Part shown: piece after piece, positions 16,365-24,648 of the stretch
Numbering within the stretch: position 1 is the stretch's first letter
Layout: every line of letters begins with the position of its first letter
Assembly (NCBI GenBank): GCA_015233465.1
Contig: JADFXP010000016.1
Location: 1-64,000, forward strand
Origin: Candidatus Magnetominusculus dajiuhuensis
GTDB lineage: Bacteria; Nitrospirota; Thermodesulfovibrionia; Thermodesulfovibrionales; Magnetobacteriaceae
DNA length: 64,000 bases
Direction: 5' to 3'
The notes under the pieces: generated by a model
The model's database searches: none
What the model was told of the DNA's origin: nothing
Seen by the model: only the letters and a program-made list of their open reading frames with translations
Position numbers and translations under genes: made by a program

Positions 16365-18182
16365 ATGAACATTGAAAATATCTTTAAACGGTCAGAAATA
16401 GGCAGTAAATTTGAAAGATCTAAATTAAGTACCAAGATTTTTGCCTCAATAGCCTTTATTCTTATCCTCTTTGCTTTAGTAATGCTTGTTTATCAAGTCA
16501 ACACAATAATGGTTGTTAAGGAATTTAGAAATATAATTTACTATTATATTGAGATTGAAAAACTCGCACTCAAGACAGAAAATAATATGCTTCAATGCCG
16601 CAGGGATGAAAAAGATTTTCTGCTTAGACTTGACAAAAAATATGCAGCAAAACTTGACGGCAACATCTCAGCCCTTCAAATTGAAATAGATAAAATAATC
16701 AAAATAGCAAATGATGAAGGCGACAAGAACCTTGTTCAAAGAGCCGATTCAATCAAAACCTTTGCCCAAGCATACCACAGTAAATTTAAAAAACTAGTAG
16801 AGGCATGGGAGAAAAAAGGCTTTGATGAAAATTCAGGACAGCAAGGGGATTTTAGGAAAGTAGTACATAGTCTAGAGGATTTGTTTAATAAAAATAGCGA
16901 GCTTTCAGGATTTGAAGTAACATTACTTCAGATTCGTAGGTCTGAAAAGGACTATTTATTGCGAAAAGATAAAAAATATGCAGATAAAGTACATACTAAT
17001 TTAGACAAGCTTACTAATGCAGTATCAAATACAAAATCCGCTCAAAAAGAAGACATTCTAAAGGGAATCACCGGATACATGACTTCATTTGATACACTTG
17101 TTGCATTAGATGCAGAGATAAATGTGGATGCCGAAGAGATGCGCGCAGAGGTTCATAAGATTGAACCGCTTATTGATGAAATAGTTAAAACTTCGGCTGC
17201 AGGCGCAGCAGCAAATATTATAAAAACCACCTCTCATTCAATAATAGCAAGCGTATTAGCATCCATATGCGGTTTGATTGCATTACTTATAGGGGTATTC
17301 AGCGGGAAGATATTGATTCGTTCGATTGTAAACCCAATAAACGATGTAATACAAGTATTAACAGCAAATTCTAAAGAAATAGCAGGGGCATCTAATCAGG
17401 TATCATCATCAAGCCAGAATGTTGCTGCTGGCGCAGGTTCACAGGCATCATCTCTTGAACAGACAATGGCAGCTATTGAAGAACTTGAGGCAATGGTAAC
17501 TCAAAATACTGAAAATTCAAAACAAGCTAAGACTATGTCAGAAGATGCAGTTAACGCTGCTCTTAAAGGTGTAACTGCTATGTCTAAGATGTCAGAGGCT
17601 ATTGAGTTGATAAAGACATCTTCTGATAAAACAGCAAAGATTGTAAAAACTATCAATGAGATAGCCTTTCAGACTAATCTTCTAGCCTTAAATGCAGCAG
17701 TTGAGGCAGCGCATGCAGGAGCAGCAGGTATGGGTTTTGCTGTAGTTGCAGAAGAGGTTAGAACCCTTGCCCAACGCTCCGCTCAGGCAGCAAAGACTAC
17801 ATCTGAACTTATAGAAGTCTCTGTGCATAATACGGATAATGGCGTTAGCGTAGCAAATCAGGTCTCAGGCATACTTAATGAAATTGTAGAGCAAATAAAA
17901 AAGGTAGGGCATTTAATAAATGAGGTAACTGCAGCAACTGTAGAGCAGGAAAGCGGACTTAAACAGATAAATATTGCTGGGTCATCAATGAATGTAATAA
18001 CTCAAAAAAATGCCTCAAGTTCTGAAGAAACCGCAGCAGCAAGTGAGCAGCTTTCAGCTCAGGCAGTCGAACTGGATGAGACCGTTAAAAAACTGGCAAT
18101 AATTATAAATGGAAGAGATAGTAAAGAATTTAGTATGAATAATATTAGTAAAAAAGTACGGGCGTTGATAGTAGATGTCTAA
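16365..18182 (+). CDS. Methyl-accepting chemotaxis protein with HBM-type sensor
   Basis: A transmembrane chemoreceptor of about 605 residues. TM1 is at about 24-46 and TM2 at about 287-310. The periplasmic part has two similar helical modules, each with the signature RRDEKDFLLRLDKKYA or RRSEKDYLLRKDKKYA, which is the helical bimodular (HBM) domain found in receptors for organic acids and related ligands. HAMP follows TM2, and the signalling tip is highly conserved (INEIAFQTNLLALNAAVEAA and GFAVVAEEVRTLAQRSA). No C-terminal CheR-tethering pentapeptide. Start taken at ATG 16365 with GGAGG upstream; TTG at 16362 is the other option. Encoded after the STAS and four-Cys proteins, which may modulate it. 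Confidence 0.93.
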   Translation: MNIENIFKRSEIGSKFERSKLSTKIFASIAFILILFALVMLVYQVNTIMVVKEFRNIIYYYIEIEKLALKTENNMLQCRRDEKDFLLRLDKKYAAKLDGNISALQIEIDKIIKIANDEGDKNLVQRADSIKTFAQAYHSKFKKLVEAWEKKGFDENSGQQGDFRKVVHSLEDLFNKNSELSGFEVTLLQIRRSEKDYLLRKDKKYADKVHTNLDKLTNAVSNTKSAQKEDILKGITGYMTSFDTLVALDAEINVDAEEMRAEVHKIEPLIDEIVKTSAAGAAANIIKTTSHSIIASVLASICGLIALLIGVFSGKILIRSIVNPINDVIQVLTANSKEIAGASNQVSSSSQNVAAGAGSQASSLEQTMAAIEELEAMVTQNTENSKQAKTMSEDAVNAALKGVTAMSKMSEAIELIKTSSDKTAKIVKTINEIAFQTNLLALNAAVEAAHAGAAGMGFAVVAEEVRTLAQRSAQAAKTTSELIEVSVHNTDNGVSVANQVSGILNEIVEQIKKVGHLINEVTAATVEQESGLKQINIAGSSMNVITQKNASSSEETAAASEQLSAQAVELDETVKKLAIIINGRDSKEFSMNNISKKVRALIVDV

Positions 18183-18315
18183 TAGTCAACTCAAAGGTCT
18201 GCCACCCTTTTAAAACATAGAAGAAAGGTTTCTAAAATTAAAAGACCACTACACAACTTTTACTAAGTTGATTTCTTAGAAGTAATTTAGTTAATTCTAT
18301 TTAAAACCGTATTTC

Positions 18316-18380
18316 GTGGGGTGAGCCTTGTGGTTACCCAAGTTACATGTAGCCTAAACGTAAAACAGGGCTGCCCCTAC
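18316..18380. repeat. Relic of a GTAGGGGC/GGTTRCCC-type dispersed repeat
   Basis: Within the 408-base gap after the chemoreceptor, the plus strand reads GTGGGGTGAGCCTTGTGG then TTACCC, and ends CAGGGCTGCCCCTAC. The minus-strand reading, GTAGGGGCAGCCCTG followed by GGGTAACCACAAGG, resembles the widespread GTAGGGGCAACCCTTGTGG-type interspersed repeats. The rest of 18183-18590 is AT-rich without a recognisable gene or RNA, apart from a small AACCC/GGGTT stem at about 18546-18567. Confidence 0.4.
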
Positions 18381-18590
18381 ATTTCAATGAAATACATACT
18401 TTTATAAACTCAACTTGACGAATTTATTCACGTACCGTAGAAAATTAACTGAAATAATTAGACCTTCGAGTATCACTCCTTTCACATTTCTTCCGCAATA
18501 TTTACGGGCTTAAAATATTGCACCAATTTATTTTTATTAAGGCATAACCCTTATTCTATAGGGGTTTTGCTCTTGATACTAAGGATTGTT

Positions 18591-18812
18591 GTGGAAGAAA
18601 AAATCAAAACGGCATTGACACAAGAAGACTTGCTGCGTTATTTTAGTAGTAGAGATAACGGAGGCATGTCAATGAAAGGTAAAGTCCGGAGCCGTGAAAA
18701 GTGTCCAAAATGCGGGCAAGCATTCAAAGAAATTCCTGAGACAGATCTGTTTTGTCCCGATTGCGGCAGAAGACCAAAGTCGTTTTATATAGACCTATAC
18801 ACAATAAGATGA
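18591..18812 (+). CDS. Zinc-ribbon N-terminal module of split integrase
   Basis: A 73-residue product from GTG at 18591 (AAGGA 7 bases upstream). It contains KCPKCGQAFKEIP and LFCPDCGRRPKSFYIDLY, a four-Cys zinc ribbon. Tyrosine integrases of this type normally carry this ribbon at their N-terminus, running on through YIDLY into the SAM-like domain. Here the frame stops at TGA 18810-18812, while the continuation (HNKMKYKISRDLDGHTLDSY) is in the +1 frame. One base appears to be missing near 18800. The stop overlaps the next ATG as ATGA, so re-initiation could still make both parts. Confidence 0.7.
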   Translation: MEEKIKTALTQEDLLRYFSSRDNGGMSMKGKVRSREKCPKCGQAFKEIPETDLFCPDCGRRPKSFYIDLYTIR

Positions 18813-19825
18813 AATACAAAATTTCAAGAGACCTTGACGGGCATACCTTGGACTCGTACAAACGGGCTCATAGGCTTCTTGAAAGAATGAGGAAGGATAT
18901 TGATGACAGTAAGTTTGATATAAAAGATTATATTACTAAAGAGATTGAGCAGTTCAGAGTTCAAAACTTATTGATTTCTTGGTTGAAAAACAAGAAGGAT
19001 AAAAACCTTTCTAATGTGCATATTATTAAAACTGAGCAATACATAAAAAATTATTATCTCCCATTCTTCCAAGATATCTCTGCACGTGATATTAGAACCT
19101 ATCATATTAATAATTTTTTAAGTTCATTGCCAGATCATTTATCAATAAAGACAAAAAAGAATGTTATAACAATGTTAAAGAATTTTTGTAATTGGCTATA
19201 TCAAAATGAAATCATTCAACGTATGCCTATTTTTCCAACGCTTTCACCTCCAGAAACTGTTATAGATTGGATAGATAAAGACACACAACTAAAAATTATA
19301 GATAATATTCTTGAAAGTCAAAGACCAATATTTGTTTTTATGGCGTATTATCCTGTACGCCCAAGTGAAGCCAGAGCATTAAAAGTTAAAGATTTTGATA
19401 TGAGTAATTGCATTATCCATATAAGTCGGTCTTTGAGTTTAAAAGAAGAACGGTCAAGAAAGAATAAAAAATCATATTATTTACCCATACTGAAATCTTT
19501 TGATAATAGTTTATTAAAAGATAAATTACCAGAAGCTTATGTTTTTACAAGCAGCATTAATCAGCCTTATACAATTAGAAGATTAGAAAAGATATGGCAT
19601 AAGGCAAGAGAAAAGGCTGGAGTACCCCCTATTACAATGTATTCTGGCAATAGGCATAGTATAGCAAGTCAAGCGGTTAATAGAGGCGTAGATTTGAGTG
19701 TTGTATCTCAAGCACTTGGTCATAGTAACTTAGAGATGACTAAAAAATATGCAAGTTTAAATGTTAAGATGTTAGATTCTGTGATGGAGGCACAAGTAGT
19801 TGAGGCACATGTGAGACACATGTGA
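18809..19825 (+). CDS. Tyrosine recombinase/phage-type integrase (C-terminal part)
   Basis: A 338-residue product from ATG 18809; the frame is open upstream to 18752. The SAM-like core-binding domain (about 40-140, YIKNYYLPFFQDISARDIRTYHINNFL) is followed by the catalytic domain with Arg in YPVRPSEARALK, the box II segment SGNRHSIASQAVNRG, and the LGHSNLEMTKKYASL segment with the nucleophilic Tyr. The first His of the usual HxLRH motif is replaced, as seen in related zinc-ribbon integrases. A tRNA-like 3' end follows about 65 bases downstream, consistent with integration into a tRNA gene. Activity is uncertain because the zinc ribbon is in a separate frame. Confidence 0.85.
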   Translation: MKYKISRDLDGHTLDSYKRAHRLLERMRKDIDDSKFDIKDYITKEIEQFRVQNLLISWLKNKKDKNLSNVHIIKTEQYIKNYYLPFFQDISARDIRTYHINNFLSSLPDHLSIKTKKNVITMLKNFCNWLYQNEIIQRMPIFPTLSPPETVIDWIDKDTQLKIIDNILESQRPIFVFMAYYPVRPSEARALKVKDFDMSNCIIHISRSLSLKEERSRKNKKSYYLPILKSFDNSLLKDKLPEAYVFTSSINQPYTIRRLEKIWHKAREKAGVPPITMYSGNRHSIASQAVNRGVDLSVVSQALGHSNLEMTKKYASLNVKMLDSVMEAQVVEAHVRHM

Positions 19826-19887
19826 GGCACATTAGCGAAAATAAAAAAGATAACCCATTTATAAATAAAGATAAAATGTAAGGGAAC

Positions 19888-19914
19888 GTGGGGTTCAAAT
19901 CCTCTCCCCGACCA
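19888..19914 (+). other. Decayed tRNA 3' end, probable attachment-site remnant
   Basis: GTGGGGTTCAAATCC followed by TCTCCCCGACCA has a T-loop (TTCAAAT), an acceptor-like CTCCCCG, discriminator A and encoded CCA, as in tRNA-Pro genes beginning CGGGGAG. The 3' side of the T-stem is about two bases short, and no D-arm or anticodon arm precedes it; an integrase gene does. This is therefore not a functional tRNA, but probably the copy left at one end of an element that integrated into a tRNA 3' end. Confidence 0.6.
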
Positions 19915-20055
19915 ATAAATAGTTAGTAAAATCAAATGAATTGTTTTGAAATGTTCATAGGGTTGTTACAGTCATTTTGAAGGGCAATATCATTTTTATG
20001 GTTATCTTTTAAACTTTTATCCTAAATATCTTGACAGATTTAAATCTTAATCATA

Positions 20056-20982
20056 TCAAAGCAGCCGCCCTTCCATTATTCCAAATACCCTTCCACCTAC
20101 CATTACCTCTATCTTTGAGTTTGACTCTTTTGCAGTTAGATACAATCTTGACGGTCTGCCCAAATTGTATCCTTGTTCGACTGTTATATCTATTTTATCG
20201 CTTCCAAAATAATTAGTCTTAACAATATACCCGGCAAGCGACCCATTAGCGCTTCCTGTTGCAGGGTCCTCTGGAATTCCATAAAAATCTGCAAAGAATC
20301 TAACGCTTAAATCATCTCTTTCACTAATACTCCCTTTGCAAAATACAAGTATTGCTTTGGGTGTAATATTTTCTATTAACCTATCGTATTTTTGACGATT
20401 TATTTTTATATTTATAAGCGCATCAAGGGTATTTATAGGCACAATAATTACTGAAAAACCATTTGATACCTCCATTATAGGAAATCTTTGATCTATTAAT
20501 TCTGTTTCAATATTTAATACGGGCGCAATAATCTCCGGGGTAAATATTTGCGCAAATTTAGGCTCTGGCTGATTCATGACTAATCTTTGAATGATGTGAT
20601 TTTTTCTATGAATACTTACTGGTATAAGACCAGACTTTAGATTAATCAAGATAGAATTAAGTTCAACATTAGGATGAAGATATTGTGCGATTATGTATGC
20701 GCTTCCAAGCACAGGATGCCCTGCAAATGGGATCTCTAAGGAGGGCGTAAAGATTCGTACATTATAGCCGTTTGATTGTTTGGGATCACATTGGATACTG
20801 CGTTCCCAAACCCTGCAAGGCATTAAGGTGTTCAAAAATGTTGTTTCAGAATAATTTGTCTCACGGGCAATTGCCTGCATTTGTTCTGTTGTTAGATTAT
20901 TATCATTGATTACTACGGCAAGCTGGTTTCCTGAAAACTGCTGCTCTGCAAAGACATCTACTATATAGATTTTGTTATTCAT
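20056..20982 (-). CDS. PhzF-family isomerase/epimerase
   Basis: A 308-residue PhzF-fold protein (two similar diaminopimelate-epimerase-like halves). Diagnostic segments: IYIVDVFAEQQFSGNQLAVV, ARETNYSETTFL with Glu46 matching the catalytic Glu of PhzF, IPFAGHPVLGSAYII and DPATGSANGSLAGY. The natural substrate of most family members is unknown, and no phenazine genes are nearby. No clear ribosome site. It follows the HD-GYP-like gene by 23 bases and may be co-transcribed with it and bactofilin. Confidence 0.92.
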   Translation of the reverse strand: MNNKIYIVDVFAEQQFSGNQLAVVINDNNLTTEQMQAIARETNYSETTFLNTLMPCRVWERSIQCDPKQSNGYNVRIFTPSLEIPFAGHPVLGSAYIIAQYLHPNVELNSILINLKSGLIPVSIHRKNHIIQRLVMNQPEPKFAQIFTPEIIAPVLNIETELIDQRFPIMEVSNGFSVIIVPINTLDALINIKINRQKYDRLIENITPKAILVFCKGSISERDDLSVRFFADFYGIPEDPATGSANGSLAGYIVKTNYFGSDKIDITVEQGYNLGRPSRLYLTAKESNSKIEVMVGGRVFGIMEGRLL

Positions 20983-21005
20983 GACTAATTATCTTGAGGG
21001 GGTGA

Positions 21006-22304
21006 TTAAAATTCTTGTTCCCAAATTAAATCTTTATTGATTGTAATATCTATCTCAGAGTAAGGGACAACTTTTTTTATTGCAAATTCTTTTATAGCGC
21101 AGTCTCTTTTAATTGGAACAACTAATGGTTTATTTTCTGGATTAATTACGCTATAGACAATAGGGGTATTAGTGGTTTCGCCTTTGCGGGTTACAATTGC
21201 AATCTCATCATTCGCTAATAAGACAAGAGTTCCAGGCGGATATGTGCCGATAATCTTTATAAATATTACTGCTATATTTTCTTCAATATTTTTATTAACT
21301 TTTAAGAAAATCTCATTTACAGCCTGACTTGGCTTTAGTCCAGATTTATAAGTACTGGCAGTTACCCTTGAACAAAATATGTCCGCTAATGATACAATTC
21401 TAGCAGCAGGAATAATATCCTGACAAATCAGTCCCTTAGGATAGCCAGTACCATCGGGCATTTCATGATGAGCTACAACTATATCGCGCCAAAGGGGACT
21501 TTTAACGCCTTTTTTCTCAAGAAGCATTGCCCCGCGTACTGGATGAGGCTTTATTCCAACTTTTAAAGCAATCAGCAGGTCTTCTAAACTATAAAAAAGT
21601 TTATCGTTTTGATAAGTCATTGATATATTCATGGTTAAGGCAGCAGCAATTACGAATTTCCGCTCCTTAATAGGCAGATTATTTCTCTTAGTTATTAATT
21701 CACAAATCAGGGCGCAATGGACAGCATGTTTTAAAGAGTAATTATATAAAGCGCAGCTTTTATTAAATAATTCATCCATCATTACCCAAGCTATTACTGC
21801 ATCTTCATTAATATCACAGATTTCCTGAATATTATCACAGATTTTTAATACTGGTGATGTTATATCTTCTATTGAATCAATTTTATTAAAGATTTCATCT
21901 AATTCAGATTCTATTTTTTCAATACGTCCAAAGATTGTTTGAGGAGTATCGGATATTTCATCTATGGGTATATTAATCTCAGGCTCAGTTTTAGCTATTG
22001 GCTCTAAGTGTTTTGGGATTATTTGTTTTGTTTCATTATGAATTGGTTCAAGGAAGTTAGTATTATGTGAATGAACAATTTTTTTAATTTGTTCATCTCT
22101 ATCAAGTGGAAGTACAAGATAAATAGAATCCTTTGTATCTTGTAGTATTGTAATTTTTACTTCATCAGGGACATTAATACCTTGTTCAGTTATAGTATTT
22201 AATGTATCTCTAAGCAGTTTTTTCCTAAAATCCCTATCGTTTCGAGCTCTAGGGACTAGCCTGACTAACACCTTTTTAAGTTCTTCTTGTTTTTCGTATG
22301 TCAT
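21006..22304 (-). CDS. NHLP-leader-like domain fused to degenerate HD-GYP domain
   Basis: A 432-residue protein. Residues about 5-75 read like the nitrile-hydratase-alpha-type (NHLP) leader of RiPP precursors: RLVPRARNDRDFRKKLLRD, GINVPDEVKITILQDTKDSI, YLVLP. After a linker, residues about 170-370 form an HD-GYP-like domain with AVHCALICELITKR, HPVRGAMLLEKKGV, VVAHHEMPDGTGYP and ARIVSLADIFCS. The first HD pair is replaced (AAALTMNIS), so metal binding and c-di-GMP hydrolysis may be impaired. The C-terminal ~60 residues are beta-rich. It follows bactofilin by 29 bases. This is probably a signalling or scaffold protein that reuses the leader-like fold rather than a peptide precursor. Confidence 0.8.
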   Translation of the reverse strand: MTYEKQEELKKVLVRLVPRARNDRDFRKKLLRDTLNTITEQGINVPDEVKITILQDTKDSIYLVLPLDRDEQIKKIVHSHNTNFLEPIHNETKQIIPKHLEPIAKTEPEINIPIDEISDTPQTIFGRIEKIESELDEIFNKIDSIEDITSPVLKICDNIQEICDINEDAVIAWVMMDELFNKSCALYNYSLKHAVHCALICELITKRNNLPIKERKFVIAAALTMNISMTYQNDKLFYSLEDLLIALKVGIKPHPVRGAMLLEKKGVKSPLWRDIVVAHHEMPDGTGYPKGLICQDIIPAARIVSLADIFCSRVTASTYKSGLKPSQAVNEIFLKVNKNIEENIAVIFIKIIGTYPPGTLVLLANDEIAIVTRKGETTNTPIVYSVINPENKPLVVPIKRDCAIKEFAIKKVVPYSEIDITINKDLIWEQEF

Positions 22305-22333
22305 ATTTTAAATATAGATTCCCATATAATAAT

Positions 22334-22732
22334 CTATTTAGATAATGGCGCAGCTTTTTCTTTTTTTGCTGGACGAGGGGACTCAAGTAATTCCATTGGT
22401 TCATCTGGCATAATTGACAGCCCTTCAAAGGTTCCCCCATCTTCAATAGACATATGTTTAGTTTTAATCTCGCCCGATATATTTCCAAATTCAGTAATTT
22501 CAACAAGTTCAGAAGCATGAATATTTCCTGTAAGTATTCCGCTGACAGTTATTCCTCGAACATGAAATTCACCTTTAACCTTAGCGCTTTCACCTATTAT
22601 CAGCCAATCACAAATTACCTTGCCCTCAAGATTACCGTCAATTCGTAAAATTCCATTTGAACTAAAATTTCCAAAAAAAGAACAATCAGCAGCAACTATG
22701 GATATATAACCATTATCTTTATTCGTTAACAT
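22334..22732 (-). CDS. Bactofilin
   Basis: A 132-residue polymerising cytoskeletal protein. It has the hydrophobic repeating beta-helix of bactofilins (GNFSSNGILRIDGNLEGKVI, AKVKGEFHVRGITVSGILTG, FGNISGEIKTKHMSIEDGG) flanked by short disordered termini, with a Pro/Lys-rich C-terminal tail. It would assemble at the inner face of the membrane to localise cell-wall or polar functions. GGAG precedes the start. Divergent from bS21, and followed on the same strand by the HD-GYP-like protein, which could be a client. Confidence 0.93.
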   Translation of the reverse strand: MLTNKDNGYISIVAADCSFFGNFSSNGILRIDGNLEGKVICDWLIIGESAKVKGEFHVRGITVSGILTGNIHASELVEITEFGNISGEIKTKHMSIEDGGTFEGLSIMPDEPMELLESPRPAKKEKAAPLSK

Positions 22733-22818
22733 ACATCCACTCCTAAATGTTTATTGTTTCTATACAATATAACAAACTAAACGGATTAAACACAATTTAT
22801 ATTTTTTTAAATATTTAC

Positions 22819-22846
22819 TTGACAGGCTGGTGAATAAAAATATAAA
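22819..22846 (+). promoter_or_regulatory. Sigma-70-type promoter for rpsU
   Basis: TTGACA at 22819-22824 and TATAAA at 22841-22846 with a 16-base spacer, about 100 bases upstream of the bS21 start. It is the best -35/-10 pair seen in the window. Confidence 0.65.
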
Positions 22847-22945
22847 TTAAAGAGATAAATTTGAGGGGTTTATTTAAAAAAGCACATACAGGCTTGCCCT
22901 TGTAGATTGAATGTAGAATTTTTTAAGGAAGAAGGTGATATTATT

Positions 22946-23140
22946 TTGCATATAAAGGTACATGGCAATGATGTTGAAGCTGCGATAAAGGCTTTAAAAC
23001 ATCAACTTCAAAGAGAAGGACTATTTAGAGAGATCAAAAAAAGAAGTTTTTACGAAAAACCCTCTGAGAAAAAGAAACGGAAGCAAAGAGAAGCAAGAAA
23101 GAAAAGATTAAAGGCTATGAGACTACGTAAACCTGTATAA
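22946..23140 (+). CDS. rpsU: 30S ribosomal protein bS21
   Basis: A 64-residue protein. HIKVHGNDVEAAIKALKHQL, EGLFREIKKRSFYEKPSEKK and a basic tail are the full bS21 pattern. The TTG at 22946 is chosen as start because it places the N-terminus where bS21 begins and has AAGGTGAT just upstream. The frame stays open to another TTG at 22907 but without a ribosome site. It contacts the anti-Shine-Dalgarno region of 16S rRNA in the small subunit. Monocistronic, with its own promoter. Confidence 0.93.
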   Translation: MHIKVHGNDVEAAIKALKHQLQREGLFREIKKRSFYEKPSEKKKRKQREARKKRLKAMRLRKPV

Positions 23141-23295
23141 TCTGTTTTTAATTAATCTAATATTATTAAATTAGATATTGTCAGATTAAAATAGCTGTTT
23201 ATAATTGAGAAATAGTCGCTGGCTGGTGGCTGCAAATCAACATAGCAGTGCTAATCTTGCAAGGTGCAAGACATTAAGGTGAATAAAGATACTAT

Positions 23296-24393
23296 ATGAA
23301 GACAAAAGAACATAAAGTTTTGCCTACCCTAAGAATCGGGGATCTGGAAATATATCCACCAATAATTCAAGGTGGAATGGGTGTAAGGGTCTCAAGATCT
23401 GGACTCGCATCAGCCGTTGCCAATACAGGATGTGTTGGCGTAATTGCCAGTGTTTGTCTTGGTGACTTTGAACATCTTCCTCCCAGCAAATTTGTCGAAG
23501 TAAATCAGCAGGCGCTTAGAGATGAGATTAGAAAGGCAAGAAAACTCTCTAATGGAATCATTGGCGTTAATATAATGGTTGCCCTCACAAATTATAACAG
23601 CCTTGTAATTGCTTCATTAGAAGAAGGCGCTGATCTGATAATTTCTGGAGCAGGGCTGCCGTTTGAATTACCAAAGTTCGTAACTCCAAGTCAAAAAACT
23701 AAACTTATACCAATTGTATCTTCAGCAAGGGCATTTAATGTAATTGCGCAAAGATGGTTAAGGCGTTATAACCGTTTGCCTGACGCTGTGGTGGTTGAAG
23801 GGCCTATGGCTGGTGGTCATCTTGGTTTTGCATTTGATGATGTTATAGCAGGCACAACCCCGAAACTTGAGGATATAATCGTGGATGTTGTTGCAGCGGC
23901 AAAGGCAATTTCGCCTGAAAAACTTATTCCTGTAATTGCTGCTGGCGGTGTATTTTATGGCGCTGATATTGTTAAATTCATTAACTTAGGAGCATCAGGA
24001 GTACAGATGGCAACTCGTTTTGTCTGTACTGATGAATGTGATGTTGATGATAATTTTAAACAGATGTATTTAAGGTCTACAAAAGACGATATTACAATAG
24101 TAAGAAGTCCTGTTGGAATGCCCGGCAGGGTATTTCGCAATGAATTTGTTGACAAGGTTAAGCACGGAGATACTGCTGAAAAATATTGCACATTTAAATG
24201 TCTTAAAACATGCAATCCTAAGGCAATTCCTTATTGTATCTCTAAGGTACTCTCAAATGCAGCGGCTGGAAATCTTGATGCAGGGTTTGTATTTACTGGC
24301 GCTAATGGATGGAGATGTAATGAGATAATACCTGTAAAGACCCTTGTTCAAAAATTGATTGATGAAGCTGATGTTGTTTTAAATCCAGCATAA
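23296..24393 (+). CDS. Nitronate monooxygenase/FabK-like FMN enzyme
   Basis: A 365-residue TIM-barrel flavoprotein. Seen: PPIIQGGMGVRVSRSGLASA, GVNIMVALTNYNSLVIASLE, GADLIISGAGLPFELP, VVEGPMAGGHLGF, PVIAAGGVFYGADI, LGASGVQMATRFVCTDE. These match the NMO/2-nitropropane-dioxygenase family, which also contains the enoyl-ACP reductase FabK. Unusually for this family it ends in a Cys-rich segment (KYCTFKCLKTCNPKAIPYC), seen in a clade of bacterial NMO-like proteins and able to hold a metal or iron-sulfur centre. Followed by an intrinsic terminator. Exact substrate uncertain. Confidence 0.88.
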   Translation: MKTKEHKVLPTLRIGDLEIYPPIIQGGMGVRVSRSGLASAVANTGCVGVIASVCLGDFEHLPPSKFVEVNQQALRDEIRKARKLSNGIIGVNIMVALTNYNSLVIASLEEGADLIISGAGLPFELPKFVTPSQKTKLIPIVSSARAFNVIAQRWLRRYNRLPDAVVVEGPMAGGHLGFAFDDVIAGTTPKLEDIIVDVVAAAKAISPEKLIPVIAAGGVFYGADIVKFINLGASGVQMATRFVCTDECDVDDNFKQMYLRSTKDDITIVRSPVGMPGRVFRNEFVDKVKHGDTAEKYCTFKCLKTCNPKAIPYCISKVLSNAAAGNLDAGFVFTGANGWRCNEIIPVKTLVQKLIDEADVVLNPA

Positions 24394-24411
24394 TTTAGAT
24401 TTAATTATATA

Positions 24412-24446
24412 AATACAGGCAGATTATTTCTGTCTGTATTTTTTTT
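24412..24446 (+). terminator. Intrinsic terminator after the NMO-like gene
   Basis: AATACAGGCAGA-TTATT-TCTGTCTGTATT (12-bp stem with one G-T pair) followed directly by TTTTTT, starting 19 bases after the TAA. Bases 24447-24626 between here and the next repeat contain nothing recognisable. Confidence 0.85.
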
Positions 24447-24626
24447 ATAGTATCTCATCTAATGTAATCAAGCCAGTTTTCAAGATATAAGCCAATGTTG
24501 ACAAAATATCGCTTTCATGACTAATATAATAAGGCTTGTTGAATATAGAAAAACTATTTATAAATGTTAGGCATTATAATGTGTGAAAACTCAAAATAAT
24601 GACTATGGCGGTAGCTTGCGAAAAGT

Positions 24627-24648
24627 TTGTCCAAGGGGCAGAGCCCTC
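24627..24648 (+). repeat. Short palindromic repeat at start of KdsC-like gene
   Basis: GTTTGTCCAAGGGGCAGAGC followed by CC, immediately before the CTCATG start. The GGGGC-AGA-GCCC stem directly in front of a start codon parallels the repeats before accC and the DegT gene. It is probably a diverged family member. Confidence 0.45.

Noticed and set aside
19888-19914. Functional tRNA gene
   Set aside because: Only the T-loop and acceptor 3' strand are present; the T-stem is two bases short and integrase coding sequence ends just upstream, so there is no D-arm or anticodon.
22907-22945. Upstream TTG extension of bS21
   Set aside because: It adds 13 residues not found in bS21 and has no ribosome site, while the internal TTG at 22946 has one.
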